A stretch of DNA of 64,000 nt from Gracilariopsis chorda (GCA_003194525.1 NBIV01000045.1:248001-312000); one strand, 5' to 3'; shown: positions 1-11,635, numbered from the stretch's first letter. The notes: generated by a model not told the origin, from the sequence alone. Numbers and translations are program-made.

Positions 1-483
1 AACTCATTCAGACAGTCATCCTGAAAACAGGTAAACAAGCGCATATATAACGATTGCACCAAGCATGAACAAAGAGACTATCGTCACTGCAAAAGCGCAC
101 GGACGAAATAAGAGCAACCTCTGAAATACCACCTTGGGTAAACAACCAAAGTAATGTACTCTCATACCCAGTTCATTTCACTGAAGCTTCTTTGTCAAGG
201 CTTCAATCTAACCAATCGTATGTTTTCTCTCTGCAACTGCAACAGCACGTTTTTTTTTATATTTCAAATTGTTTCCTCTCAAGCTTCAATCTACTGTGCG
301 CTTCTCTCCTCGAAACCTCAAATTGTTGCCGATGTTTTTAGTGTCTTTCTCTTTCCAACTTCAAGCGTTCCTGTTTCATTTCCAACCCCTTCTGTTCTAA
401 TAGCTGACGGTCTTTTGATTGCTCGAGAACAGAAGTTTCATTTTGTTAGCAGAATTAGAAGCCTACTAACGTCGAGGGCGTTT
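1..483. other. no recognisable gene
   Basis: I see no feature I can name here. A plus-strand open frame covers much of the stretch (from 154), but its product is rich in Phe, Leu and Ser with no motif. The stronger coding signal nearby is on the opposite strand (484-1095), so I treat the plus frame as chance. Confidence 0.4.
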
Positions 484-1095
484 CTAGCCTACAGATTTCG
501 TTATAACAGTTCCTCCATCACTTTGAACTGCCACCGTATTGCGTTTCATAGCCTTTTTGCGTATTTCTTCACCGGTGTCAATACATTTCTTCTCTTTTGC
601 ACTAAGCTCTTCCTTTTCTATCTTCACCGCTTCTGCAGTTTCATACATTACATGAATAAGATCATCTAGCAGCATTCCTTTCTCACTTTAATGCTCTGCA
701 GTTCCAATTGCGGACACATTACGCCTTTTGTTCTCTCTGAGTACAGTTACAAGCTTTTTCAATCGACTGATGAGCGTCTTCCATGGCGGACGATTCATAT
801 ACAAAAACAATGCACTATGAACACCTGCAAGAAAAGTAGTGAGCACTTTTTGAAATATCAAGTCAGTTTTGCCTCATTCTGGAACATGGGCGTCAGATTC
901 TCGCACCCCCTGAATAAGAAATATATCATATTTTTGAGTAAAACGAGACCGCTTCAGTTTTTGCATATTGAACGATAATGCAGACTGCTTTGGTAGTTCG
1001 GGGGAATGGTTCTGGGGTTTTCTCAACAAACCAGTTGTTTTCCCCATAGCCTTGGCGTCTTTCGACGACTGTTCAGAATGCGCGTATGAGCTCAT
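484..1095 (-). pseudogene. Myb/SANT-like protein remnant
   Basis: Two minus-strand pieces look like one small DNA-binding protein in different frames. The upstream piece (874-1095) contains RSRFTQKYDIFLIQGVRES, which resembles the first helix of a Myb/SANT-like domain. The downstream piece (484-675, 63 codons) is a charged helix, AVKIEKEELSAKEKKC followed by EEIRKKAMKR, the kind of Lys/Glu-rich tail these proteins carry. The frame between them is interrupted, so this is a remnant or, less likely, a spliced gene. Proteins of this type commonly accompany PIF/Harbinger-class transposons, but no transposase lies next to it. I infer a transposon accessory gene; a host transcription factor is the alternative. 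Confidence 0.35.
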
Positions 1096-1281
1096 GGTCA
1101 GAGAGCAGTTGAAATGTAGCTCTTCGTCCCCAAAAGAGATATACCATCAGCTATTCGTATGGGTGGTGGTTTTTACGAGAATTCATATGAAACTCTCGTG
1201 CAATTCGTAGCCACAAATGACAGGTGTGAATCCTGTTCCTGGTGTATACCATGACTGTACGCAAATTTGTACGGCATAAAT

Positions 1282-1911
1282 CCTCTACTGTCCTAATATG
1301 AGGTCCGATTTTTACTTTTATATAAAACATTTTATAAGACTTTTTATACCATATTAATCGGAAATACAAAGGCTGTTACGGCATGCAACAGTCATGAGAT
1401 TTGAAACAGAGATTTCTAAGTTATCTATAGAAAAAAATGTCGTTTAAAGCTCCAAAAGTAAAAAAATACTTCTTGACTTTGCAGTAAAAGAATACCTACA
1501 GAAAAGTAGGTCAAGTAGGTAGATTAATAAAATTTGCTAAGAGTTTTTAAAAAGCGTTGAAAAATCAGTACCATAGTTATTCTTGCCAGTAGCAGAAGTC
1601 GTTTTTGCTATAAGAGCTGTGAAGAAGGGTTCCATTTCTATAGATATCTAAACATACCCAACTTTGGTTATCTAATCGGCGTAAAAAGTGTGTGCGTTTT
1701 ATAAAAACTTCGGATAACAGAACTTGTAGCAGTCATATTATATATATTACAAATCATCTACGATTGATTCTGAGAAACATTGAAATATCTTTGTAGATTG
1801 CACATGGTAGAGTAGAGGTTTGTTGAAAGAAAACACCATCAGGTAGTAATTTGATTAAATTTTTGGACGTTTTTTGACCTAATATGAGGTCAGAAAGCCG
1901 GTCGGGAAGAA
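1282..1911. mobile_element. possible degraded MITE with palindromic ends
   Basis: The left side has CTACTGTC followed by CTAATATGAGGTCC. The right side has TGACCTAATATGAGGTCA followed by GGTCGGGAAG. These resemble the ends of the CTAG-flanked family at 51173-54001 and 56718-57093 (TGTCTATC plus TGACCTCATATGAGGTCA), though several bases differ. The interior is AT-rich and noncoding. I infer an old non-autonomous member of that family; the palindrome alone could be coincidence. Confidence 0.25.
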
Positions 1912-1944
1912 AAAAGAGAGCACGAATGTTAAAAGTGATATAAA

Positions 1945-2900
1945 TGTAGTGCAAACCCTGGAAATGGGTGACACTAAAAGATGCCCGAGTCCTTGCTCTC
2001 TTGAGAGGTAGACTCAGTGGTTGAGCCCTCCGTCTACGCAGGTATCGGGTGTAGGACCGACGGTAGTTTGGAAATACCACGGAGATAAAGAGGAACGGTA
2101 GAGCTGGGAAACGGTGGAACACGCGTATGGTGGACCAGTGCGAACCCAGAAAAGGGGGGTATCCAAAGACGGAACGGAACCACCCGACGGGTCTTGCGAA
2201 CAGCGGCAACAGACCCGACGGTGGGTGCAAAAGCAACAAGAAACAACAAAAGAATACCCAATACAGAATAGATATCTGTAACAAAGAGAAAATAGAATTC
2301 ACACGACAATTAGTGAACACAGTATATCTGTAGTCGTACCAAGCAGGTATATAGTACAAACCAATTGCAGTGACCCTCCGGGTGGAGTAGGGCACGCTGC
2401 AAAGGCAATACATTCCAGAGCCGGACTCTTCAGATCAAACTGAACACTTATGTGTGACCGAAGACTCTTGTTGACTTTACTTAGCGCTCGCCACAGTGAC
2501 ATCGCGCTCACCTAAGTAGGTATACTACAGAAATAAATAGTAATAATTAACTAAAATATTGTACACCTCCTCAGATCCACACACTTGGCTAGACCAGTGT
2601 CAGGCACCCTGAGGGGTCGTCCCAAGTAAAACATAACATCAAAGCATGGCGCTGTAGCACACGCACACACGCGCACACGCGTCCATTATTCTGCAATCCA
2701 CTCCAGATTCTTACCTTTCTAGGTAAACTTGCACACAATAAACCATCCACTTGGTGCCACTGCACCTGAGTCCAACTCATATACCGCTGAGGAATTGAGG
2801 CGACTACGTGTCAATCTTATGAGTTGCAACCGCGCGGATATTACGCGAACGTGTTGCTCCACAATAAAGTCAAGAACATGCCCTCGAAGCAGGTATTGGA
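1945..2900. repeat. ~1 kb dispersed repeat, copy A
   Basis: This stretch aligns by eye with a second copy at 14751-15469 plus 20894-21120. Both begin TGTAGTGCA and then share CACGACAATTA, TCAAACTGAACA, GCGCTCGC (or TGCTCGC), the CACCCTGAG block and the GTCCAACT block in the same order. The copies are well diverged. There is no convincing protein: a long minus-strand open frame over 1754-2413 has no domain. The first base pair TG would suit a long terminal repeat, but no internal region or partner is visible, so I leave the class open. Confidence 0.55.
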
Positions 2901-3984
2901 AGGTTTTTGGTAGTATTTTCCCACTCCAAGCTTTTCCTTGAAGAATATGAACTCCAAATTGCTCTCAAGGATCGGTGTGGATCCTTGTAGATGTCGAGGA
3001 CAGACAGAGTTTGATCTGAAATTTGTAGAGCATACCTGTTTTAAATTTTAGGTAAATCGTGACTATGGAGAATGACATCATGCTTGAATTTGAAGACTTT
3101 CAACTGCCTAGTGAAATGAATGACGCATTATGGTTTTCAACTCGGGATAGTGCAAGCCAGTTCGCTCGCCATGGAATCAGTGTTGAATTCTTGGAAGAAG
3201 TTAGTTTGGCAAAAATTCAAGATATTTAATTTTCATTTCGATATGCTTTACATGAGTATTTGTTGAGAATCAATCCAGGTTCTTTGACTGCGGTTAGATT
3301 CTCTATTATATCCTTTGTCTTAATGCTGAACCAGAATGTTGCCGACTTATTTCTGAAATTTGCCGCAGTTCCGCACCTGTGTGAGATTTATTTTGTGAAC
3401 ATGCTAAGACGAAAATTCAATGAAGCGTTTGGAGCCCTGATATTGATACAGTTCAACCCCACAAAAAGAATATCTTGGCAAGAAGCATATTCGACTTCGA
3501 ATTCCGTTTGGAGAGAGGTGAACAGAATCCGAAGTAGTCTTTTTTCTCTTGGATTACAGTTTGCAACACGAATAGCGAGGGTATATCATCACTTGAACGA
3601 TGTGTGAGGCATGGATGTCAAGCTCTTTTGTGTAAATTTTGCGAAGAGAGGTTTCTGACGGTTCGAGAATGGAACAGTTTGTTTCTATGTGAATAATATG
3701 AACAGATGGACCTAGCTAGCGCGTTAGATGAAGAGGGTAAGAACACTATTTTAGTGCAGAGTCCTGGAGATTTGAGAGGTCTCACGGTGATGCTTACGGT
3801 TACTGTGTACTAAAGGGAAGCTACAGTGATAACCTTTTCTCCCTAAGTCAATGGCGTGACGAGCCAACTCAGAACATGTGATTTTCAAGAAGGGTCTCGT
3901 CCACACGTACAAGAAGATAAGAATTCAAAGAAGCAACTTCTCCCCTTGTCCACTGTATGGTTCGGTCACAAGTTCATAAGTACT
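2901..3984. other. unassigned sequence between repeat A and copia C1
   Basis: Apart from the small frames at 3065-3229 and 3260-3607 I see no gene, repeat or RNA here. The five bases 3985-3989 (ACTAG) just beyond are the left target-site duplication of the copia element that follows. Confidence 0.4.
3065..3229 (+). CDS. small hypothetical protein, 54 aa
   Basis: A short frame starting at the ATG at 3065 encodes a 54-residue acidic product beginning MENDIMLEFEDFQLPSE and ending SLAKIQDI. Its composition (Glu/Asp-rich, balanced hydrophobics) looks more protein-like than the surrounding sequence. No family is recognised. A second frame at 3260-3607 (115 aa, hydrophobic start) follows closely and could be a downstream exon or chance. 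There is no obvious promoter. It could equally be the remains of a longer gene. Confidence 0.25.
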   Translation: MENDIMLEFEDFQLPSEMNDALWFSTRDSASQFARHGISVEFLEEVSLAKIQDI

Positions 3985-3989
3985 ACTAG

Positions 3990-4194
3990 TGTCGCACTAC
4001 TGAAGTAAGCTCAACTACTTACGCTTACATGAAGTCGTGCAGCTCCCGCTGCTCCGAGGATGAGCTTAAATAAACTCGCGCTTGGCAATGCCTGCCAAGT
4101 TCGGGGGACAGTGACGAAGAAGCAAGACTTCTGACTGCGTTTTATCCCCTTCGACGGACCCTGTGCGCTGCAAAAAAAGTCCGCGTATCCAATA
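3990..4194 (+). repeat. 5' LTR of copia C1
   Basis: About 205 bp, starting TGT and ending CCAATA. It matches 11419-11635 throughout, for example GTGCAGCTC and GCTGCTCCGAGGATGAGCT. The terminus is TG...TA rather than the usual TG...CA; copia C3 ends the same way. The ACTAG duplication immediately outside both LTRs supports these limits. Confidence 0.85.
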
Positions 4195-4211
4195 TTTATG
4201 GGCTGAGCACA
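4195..4211 (+). other. primer-binding site, half tRNA-iMet type
   Basis: Directly after the LTR the sequence TTTATGGGCTGAGCAC matches the complement of the anticodon arm of eukaryotic initiator-Met tRNA (TTATGGGCCCAGCAC) with two differences. Priming from an internal tRNA-iMet fragment is known for Drosophila copia and some relatives. The same site type occurs in copia C4 at 31744. Confidence 0.65.
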
Positions 4212-4379
4212 GGGTAGCGCAAACCCCTTCGCGCCTACAAACCCCACAATGTTCAATCCTGCAGGATATTTGCAAGAGTATCGTCGGTAGGTCTCGCATT
4301 GGGCTCAGAAGGATCAAGCAGAGTCACAGTACGGCTCCAACCGTCTCTAAAAAACCGTTTCTGCCACACTCACAAGAAC

Positions 4380-5383
4380 TTTGTACGACCGTCGTCTTCC
4401 AAGACAGCAGAAAGATATCGTTGATGAACCTCAGAGGATAAAACCTATCAAGTACAAGAAAGCGTACCAGATTGAAGGCATCAAGCAAGTTTTCAAGCTT
4501 ATCACAGTTGATTGCCAGATAGCATTTGTTATGCGTTTGATGTCCTCATTCAATGACGTTATTTATTGGAGTCGGTCTCGTGTGGAAGACTTGAACTCGT
4601 TTGCTTCGCGGTTTCGCCGCTGAACACCAAATGCATGTTGGATTTTCCGCATCATCTGAAGTTGGCGAGGTGCTGTCAATCACGCTCCTGAACCATTTTT
4701 TAATCAGTGAGGAAACCCTGACCAATGCCAAGCTTCAGGTTGTAGCTTTTGCAGAGGATAGAATTAAAGCCGGAATTCAAGAAGAAATGTCTATCAAAAT
4801 GGAGTCACTTTATCAAGGGTTGAAGGTATTCAGTGATCTGAAACAGGTGCTCTAACAAAACGAAAACGGACCACTATCATCTGACAGTGCCTCTACCGCC
4901 CAAAGCAAAGCTCAGTCGCTCATATCACAAGTTAACAATTTGATTGATGAGAATGCTCAACTAAAGAACTACCTCACTTAAAAGAAAGCATTCGTTGAGA
5001 AGAAAGTGACATATTTTCTACTGGTGCCCGTTGCAAGCTCAAACTTGATGATGTAGTTACAGTCATTCGCAACCTGACTTTGTCACCAAAAAGCAGAGAC
5101 CTACAAGAATTCGGAAATCGATAAGATGGTATTCCAACCAGTGGAAAAGCGCGTTGAGCAACACCTTGATCAGGCTATGGCTGCATACCAGAAAAAGGTA
5201 GGCGTTCAATCTGATCGTTTGCGTCCCATGGGCTTGTCGTTTTCTGGACCCTTGTATACACAGAAATACAATACTAAACCGCCCTTAGTTGGTGTCAAGA
5301 ATAAGAAACGGAAGCCGGAGAACCGAGGATTCTGCTACGACTGTGGCTCAAAAAACCATCGTCTGGGATCAGAAGAATGTTAA
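4380..5383 (+). pseudogene. gag remains of copia C1
   Basis: Fossil gag. The recognisable parts are charged helical stretches from about 4600 to 4850 and, at the end, a zinc-knuckle-like segment CYDCGSKNHRLGSEEC (about 5332-5380) preceded by a Lys/Arg-rich linker. It is broken. The place and order, right after the primer site and before the pol remains, fit Gag of a copia element. Confidence 0.6.
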
Positions 5384-5439
5384 AATCCTATTTTCTACAC
5401 GAAACGGCTTCGATCTGAAAAGCTGAGTCCTTTGGAAAA

Positions 5440-8400
5440 ACCAGTCGTCGGTAACTGCAGGTAGTGAAGTCCACTCAGATATAAGGCCTTCTAAGGATCC
5501 AAATCCGATCCTTGACACAGGCTGTCCGAAGAGTGTGGGAGAAATTGAATTTTTCTCTCAACTCTGCGCATCTTTGCGTATCGAGTTAGAACTGGAACCT
5601 TTAGATTGTGAACCATTTCTACATGGCTTTGAAGAATATTGTGCCGATGCACTCCCAGTGTTCGCGATTTGGACGCTAGACGGTTAATAGGAGTATGGAA
5701 AAGCTTTCTTTACTCTGTGCTATATAGTAGTTGGTGATGGACCTATTCTACTAGGAAATGACTTATTCTCTCGTTCAGAGTTTCTTGGCAATGCAAACCA
5801 ATTCCACATTCAGAAAGGGGTTGCTGGACCAAGTGAAATCTTTCTCCGAACGTACTGCACTGGACAAGATCTGTCCAAGCGTACCCGTCTGCTTCTCGTA
5901 CCTTCCAGTATCAAGTCAATGAAAGCCTTTTTTGTCCCAACTTTGGAAACAAGAGCAAGATCATTGAAAATGGAGAACGTTTTGCCGAACGGTTTCATTT
6001 TTATACCCATATGCGTCCAAAGGAAATGAAGAACCTCTGTCGACAAGCAAAACTTCTGATCAAAACTGTCGTAGCGCTTCCCAACGAAGCATATGACAAA
6101 TGCAAAAGTTGCAAGTCAACTGGGTGGCCCCTTGCTTCCAGAAAAGTTTCATTCTCACGTCTTTTGCAGAGCTATGACGATCATTTGCAAGTTGACTTCA
6201 CTTTTGTTGCAAAGTTGGGAACTTTTCCCATCCTACACATGAAAGACGCAGCTACTGGCCAAACTGTGGCGTTAATGAAGTTCTCTTGTTCAATGCTTGA
6301 ATCATTCAAGTCCATTTTATTCCAATGGATCACAATACACGAGCCTCCAAGAGAACTTTCAGGAGATCCCAATTTCAACAATGACTAAATCCAACTCTTA
6401 TGTGCAGAGAATCAAATCAAGTTCTCTCCACTTCCTGCGAGAAAACACAATAAAGTTGGTATTGTCGAATCTTCTCATGAGTCTGTACGCTATCTCATAC
6501 AAATATTACTGAAAAATCGCGAATACGCAATATCTCGAGGTATACCGGCCTCTCCAGACCATGAAATTGTTTTGAAAGCTGCTTTTCTAAAGAAAATCCT
6601 CTAAGTCTTAAACTAAGTATCCAGTTTCGAGTTGGCTCGAGGTTACAGACCTTCAATCACTTGGCTTTCTCAAAGTCCAACGAGCAAGGATATTATCTCG
6701 GCGCATACAGAGATAAGCACACGGCAAGCTCTGCATCGTTATCTGAGGTCTAGGGACATCAAACAGTATTTCGAACGTTGCTTTCGCCCGGGACTCCGGT
6801 CTTCTTCTCCCGGAAAACCCAAAAACGGGGTGTTTGGCTGGAAGGATACGTAAATGAGACCTACAGCCATCTGGTCGCAGTCTCTTGTAAGCCCAATTCA
6901 GGCGGTAATATCTATGCTGTTGCGTACGAGAATCTGAGACCTAGACCACTCAGCCCCATTCTCAGAGATTTAGAATTTCTACAACTTGGTTTCCAAGAGC
7001 TGCCTTTTGAGATCATGGATAGCCTTAACGCTGTCGTGGAAGAACCAATCTTTCAACCAATCCCAAACCCACTACTGGTAACTATGGATCATCCACGAAT
7101 TGAGATTGATGATGTCTCTGAGTACAGTCCCTCGGATTGCGCCGTGTAGGATGGTCATCCACTTAGTATTTCATATCTGGCAAGAACGTAGTTCTGTCAA
7201 TCCTTCAATGCTCCTTCTAACGATATTGGTCTCTATGCATCTTCGAAGATGGAGCCATTACCTCTCAAATCCGCTTCCAAACCAGTAATTCAATAACTCC
7301 ACAATTCTTTAGTATCAGGGCCTTTATCCGAACAAAAGCTCTAATGCGCGCCCCATTGGTTGCTGGATCATGCCATAGCCCATGAGAAAGAAGCTTACAC
7401 CATACATAAGGCGTGTAAACCAGTCTCCGTTCGGTCTTTCTCTCGGAACGCCAAGCTCATCTCCTTGCATCATTTCTTTGTGAATAAACATGACAGAGAG
7501 AGCAAAGATTTGAAACATAAATTCCGGCTCGTACCGCAGGGGAAGAAGGACAATGAAAAAGACCAGTTCCGATCGGACTCGGCAACAGCCCAATTCCCTG
7601 CTATTAAAATGCTGCTCTCGATGGCGGTCCTGTCTCATTTTCGAATGGCCTCCATTGAAATTAAGTCTGTTTATGTGCAAGCGGACACCATCAAACTTGA
7701 CATTTATATGACACCCCCGAGAAATTGGGTAGGTACGTTTGATGAAGTCTGGAAAATACTCGTCCCGAAGTATAGTATTGGTGAGTATAGTCGCTTTTGG
7801 CAGCTTTAAATAGAGGATTGGTTGTTGAAACGTCGTTTTGTCAAGATTCCGGGACATTTTCAGCTGTTTCTTTTATGCGAGAAACAAGAAGTTCTCTTAA
7901 TTCTGGCGAAAGTGGTAGAAAATATGATATTCGCAGGACACCATGAGTAGTTGGTTCAGTTTCATGAATTTATATCTGCACAGGTCGAGATTGGAATATT
8001 CTTGCAAGTTCAGGACATGGTTTTCAATCGTCTTTTCATCACGCAATTGCTAGACTTTTCAATACAAGTGTCAATGAAGTAGTTCCACGAAAAACTTGTT
8101 CCCCTTTCTATTCCTCCTCCAAGGAAAATGGAGAACGATGACATCTGCACAGCTACGGAACTACCCGAATTTCAGAGTTTGATGGGTAGGCTCAACTTTC
8201 TTGGTCATGGAGCATTCCCTAAAGCTTCATTCTTTGCGATTAAGCTCCAGCAACAGGTTTCTAGCCTCAAAAAACACCACATGCGTCCGCTAAACAGCGC
8301 AAAAAGCAACTCAAAATCCGTAACCCAGTTTTCCTCTACAAGTCCTTGCGTACCCCCATGTCCTCTATCTCATATATTCACATTCTCAGTTTTAGTGCTG

Positions 8401-8880
8401 CTGCTACCGGAACGACATTTTACGGACACTCTGTATATGTTTCGAGAGTACTTGCTTATAAAGGCTCTGACTGCATATATCCTGTTATTCACTGGCATTC
8501 ATCGAAGCAGACGCGTGTTTTGTTTTCTTCTTCAGAATCGAAAGTCATTGCGGCAGCCTTTGAAACAGGCTCCTCCGTATTTTTTCCGCAGACTCTTCTT
8601 TACTTCTTCTTTGAGTCTTCTTTGGCGTGAGAAATACTGACTAGTTGTTTTGTTGATCTCTTTGGTCTTTATTCAACAGTGTCAACGTTGCATGAACAAA
8701 GAAATTACCGCCTAAGACCTACTGTTTCAAGATTTCGAAAGTTTCTTGAATCGGGGGAACTAAAAATTGTTTGATGGCTTACTGGCTCATCAAATATCGC
8801 AAACCTTTTGACGAAGATCAATACGTACTCGTTTCGTTTGTTAATCAGAATAATGAACGATGGAATACTTATGTAACAGG
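5440..8880 (+). pseudogene. pol remains of copia C1 (PR-INT-RT-RH)
   Basis: Fossil pol with many breaks. Integrase parts lie around 6000-7150: a Cys pair CKSCKSTGWPLASRKVSFS and the core QVDFTFVAKLGTFPILHMKD. RT parts lie around 7360-7810 (GKKDNEKDQF, FRMASIEIKSVYVQADT). RNase H remnants continue to about 8880 (YRLRPTVSRFRKF). Each part has a clear counterpart in the pol of copia C4, so the two belong to one lineage. The order integrase before RT is the copia order. Confidence 0.75.
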
Positions 8881-9321
8881 TTGTAGGGCATTTGGAGAAC
8901 CATTAGTTGTTGAACTATACTGTATCCGTCTTTGACGCCTGTCCTTTATCTGGAGTGTACAATTGAAACAAAAAAGAAAAAGAATTTGCTCCAGGTCATG
9001 CGTAAAACACGGGAACGCCCCCCGCTGCGTTGTTCCCGCCATTTCAGTACATTGTGTTACCGTTACGAAGGCGGAGAACTACAAAAAACTGGAAATCTCT
9101 GCCCCCACAGTTAACTAGCCCCTCAATACACCTTTTGGTACTCAGCCTTCATAACAGATATATAACACGGACGCTATTTTTGCTTCAGCACTTCATAAAT
9201 TAATGGTCTCATTTTGTCGAGCACCTGGTTGGTCTCGAATTTAGTACTTCTTTTCTCAATTAATCAGAGTATTACCATTCTGCTACGATCACTTCTTTCT
9301 CTTATCTACTCTAAGTCTCTA

Positions 9322-9348
9322 CACCCAGTGACTGCAAATAGCGTGGGT
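9322..9348 (+). repeat. left terminal inverted repeat
   Basis: 27 bp, CACCCAGTGACTGCAAATAG then CGTGGGT, identical to the reverse complement of 11346-11372. It is preceded by TA at 9320-9321. Confidence 0.9.
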
Positions 9349-9514
9349 CACATTATTTACTGAAGTCTTTTATGGCGCCAGGGCACAAGGTATAATGTGG
9401 GCCACGTTATCATGTGTACCACGCTAATTGTGGTACGAACGAAAATAACGTGGCCCACACCAATTTTGAAGAAAGTAATTAACGTGGGTGCTCAAGCATA
9501 ATCCGATCTCCACA

Positions 9515-11144
9515 TCAAGCTACCACACCGGCCCCATCAAAATGACTACGGTACTTCCGAACGATTTCTTGAAGCTTCGGAAAGAGCTGTCGCTCTTCCC
9601 AAAGCTCATTCATGTTAAGGGCTAATCCGGTACGTACCATTGCCTTCCTTGCGTACGTCAGACCATCAACATCTCGCTGACGATTAACATCTCTCACCGC
9701 GAGCACTGCCAAATTTAGGAAAACTTCTTTCCTGGATTACATATCCTTCCTGAACTTGACCATTAGCCCTTCTGTATCATTTCCATCTTATGCTTCTCCC
9801 AACGAGCGTTCCATGCACATTTAATCTTTTGAATGATAAAAGAATCAGCTGTCTGCACCAAATCCGTTGCATTTGGAGGAAATTATTTCAGTTCAGTGTT
9901 GATATTGCGACAGGCATTGTCAAGAGCAGCCGTCGGAATATGCCCGCTACAGTTGTACACAAAAATAATGCGCTTACGGCCATTCGGAAGGCAGGTTATG
10001 ACTTTGTTCTCTTCCAACCATTGCGGCATTATCGCAGAATCCATCCAGCCTTTTGGACCACTTCGATACGAAATTCCTTTTTGGTCGTCGGGTACGCCTC
10101 TTATAGGATACGATCGAGATTTATTCTGGAAGACCATAAATACAGGTTCAAGTCTTGCGTTAGGGCCACCACTTATGCGAACAACCATTGTCATACCGTC
10201 CCCACCAAACACACCGTCAGTATACTTCACCTCTTTTTCGCCGCAAAATCCCAACGTTGTTCCATTATCCATGTTGATTACAAAATGTGTTTTGTCCGCG
10301 TTCTCAACATCCTCCTCCTTCCAGGCTCCGCTTCTTAATGCGCGTTCCACTTCTCCCAGGTGGTACCCAACTTCCTTACGTATCAACTCATTCTTTTCCG
10401 GGGAGAGCATGCACTTGCCAGTGTGCGCTCTGCTTACAATTCTGTGGTGCTCCATGAATGATTTGATCCATCTGCGGTTTATGGATTCGATAATTCATTT
10501 GCTACTACGGTCATCCAACATTTCCTTATGGTACAAAATGGAACTTGATTGGTGGATAAGGTTTATAGTCATAGTCTGAAGAGTACGCCAGTTGAACTTT
10601 ACTCCAAGTTTTCGAAGCCTGTCAAACTCAGTCAGCATGTCCATATGAAGAGCAGTAACCCAACCCCGTGGTTTCCTTCCTCTGTCTGTACGAACCTTCA
10701 GGTTGACGCGCTTCATGGCCATAAGGGTACCCCGTGTAATCGAAGTACATGCTCCTCTGCTCTCATTTACTCCATCATGGTTTATGTATTCATATCGATT
10801 GTGCCAAAGGTTGCTCGCTTTTTGGAGGTTAGCTTTAGCTGAGCTGCGAAACAAAGATGGGAATTGACGCACGGCTTTGACATGATTTTTCTTTGGCCTG
10901 CTTTATTGGCTTCATTGTTCATCCATGTGACAATTTTGGCGCGATCGGCAATAGCCAAAACGTTGTGAGCTGATCGCTTTATTGATGCAGCCTTTGGTGG
11001 AGTGGGAGGGGATAGATGGCGTCCATTGAGGGGCACAGAGTTTGAGGAGGAATCGGTAGTGTTGGCTGCTTTCGTTGGATTTTGTCGCAAAGATGTTCGT
11101 TCGAATGCTGCAATTACGGGAGATGCTGAGAGTGGAACGCTCAT
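9515..11144 (-). pseudogene. DDE transposase of the 9.3-11.4 kb transposon
   Basis: Cut-and-paste transposase, reading from 11144 down to 9515. The N-terminal part has a basic, probably helix-turn-helix region (ADRAKIVTWMNNEANKAGQ, then LQKASNLWHNRYE). The DDE core shows FVINMDNGTTLGF (first acidic site), then GGDGMTMVVRISGG and YPIRGVPDD. It next shows FVYNCSGH, where relatives usually have a DN pair, and finally PPNATDLVQTADSF (third acidic site). Breaks: a one-base frameshift near 10880, an in-frame TGA at about 10495, an in-frame TAA near 9880, and a further shift before the C-terminal 9515-9712 segment. It is therefore a dead gene. The core resembles, from memory, transposases common in oomycete genomes; a protein search would settle the family. 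Confidence 0.75.
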
Positions 11145-11345
11145 CGTGTTTGTTGGCGTTGGAAAGTGGACCGAGGAGTAGCCGAGAAGCTGTTTTGAGC
11201 TGGTCTAATTTGGAGTTCGAGGGCTCTATAATTCCCGCGACATTTATTGTTGGCGGCGTACCCACATTAATTCTAACGGTGAGCTACCCCGTTTGTACCG
11301 TATTTGTTGTGGCCCACTTCATTTACGTTACCACATTATTTCTTC

Positions 11346-11372
11346 ACCCACGCTATTTGCAGTCACTGGGTG
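11346..11372 (-). repeat. right terminal inverted repeat
   Basis: 27 bp, the reverse complement of 9322-9348, followed by TA at 11373-11374. The outer flank on both sides also reads CTC/GAG, so the true edge could be a few bases further out. Confidence 0.9.
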
Positions 11373-11418
11373 TAGAGGTATTAATTTTTCTTTGGCTCTT
11401 CATCGCCAAATGAGGGGG

Positions 11419-11635
11419 TGTTACCAGTACTGACGTAAGCTCATCTACTTACGCTGACATGACGTCGTGCAGCTCTCGCTGCTCCGAGGATGAGCTAAAA
11501 TAAACTCCTCAGTCGCGCTTGGTACTGCCTGCCAAGTGCGGGGGACAGTGACGAAGAAGCAAGACTTCTTTCTGACTGCGTTTTCACCCTTTTGACGGAC
11601 CCTGCGTGCTGCACAAAACGTCCGCGCATCCAATA
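11419..11635 (+). repeat. 3' LTR of copia C1
   Basis: 217 bp, starting TGTTACC after the purine run TGAGGGGG (11411-11418) and ending CCAATA. It is directly followed by ACTAG, the right copy of the target duplication. Without recognising the transposon at 9322-11372 this would look like a solo LTR. Confidence 0.85.

Larger units (their letters stand above)
9322..11372 (-). mobile_element. pogo/Tc1-like DNA transposon, 2051 bp
   Basis: A DNA transposon with 27-bp perfect terminal inverted repeats beginning CACCCAGTGACTGCAAATAG, flanked by TA on both sides (9320-9321 and 11373-11374), the target expected for the Tc1/mariner-pogo group. Subterminal copies of GTGGGCCAC/GTGGCCCAC occur near 9397, 9451 and 11309 and may be transposase-binding sites. 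It encodes one transposase on the minus strand, now disrupted. It sits inside copia C1 between pol and the 3' LTR, so it arrived after C1. The intact inverted repeats against a damaged gene suggest moderate age. Confidence 0.85.
3990..11635 (+). mobile_element. Ty1/copia LTR retrotransposon C1, old and broken
   Basis: Fossil copia element. The ends are well defined: 5' LTR 3990-4194, 3' LTR 11419-11635, and a 5-bp target duplication ACTAG at 3985-3989 and 11636-11640. The LTRs differ at about 11% of positions plus several indels, making this the oldest of the four copia copies. The order is LTR, half-tRNA primer site, gag remains, then protease-integrase-RT-RNase H remains, then a 3' segment that received a 2051-bp DNA transposon (9322-11372). 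The purine run TGAGGGGG at 11411-11418 sits just before the 3' LTR. Many breaks are present. Its pol is closest, within this window, to copia C4 at 31186-37173. Confidence 0.85.

Noticed and set aside
154-669. 171-codon plus-strand open frame
   Set aside because: Phe/Leu/Ser-rich without motifs, and opposite to the Myb-like remnant.
1985-2050. AGACTCAGTGGTTGAG and GGGTGTAGGACC could be A and B boxes of a SINE
   Set aside because: The B box is a poor match, and the sequence is part of a ~1 kb repeat without a tRNA-like fold.
1754-2413. 219-codon minus-strand open frame
   Set aside because: It lies in a noncoding repeat whose second copy does not keep the frame; product is low-information and hydrophobic.
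11419-11635. Solo LTR
   Set aside because: Matching ACTAG duplications show it is the 3' LTR of C1, separated from pol by a nested DNA transposon.
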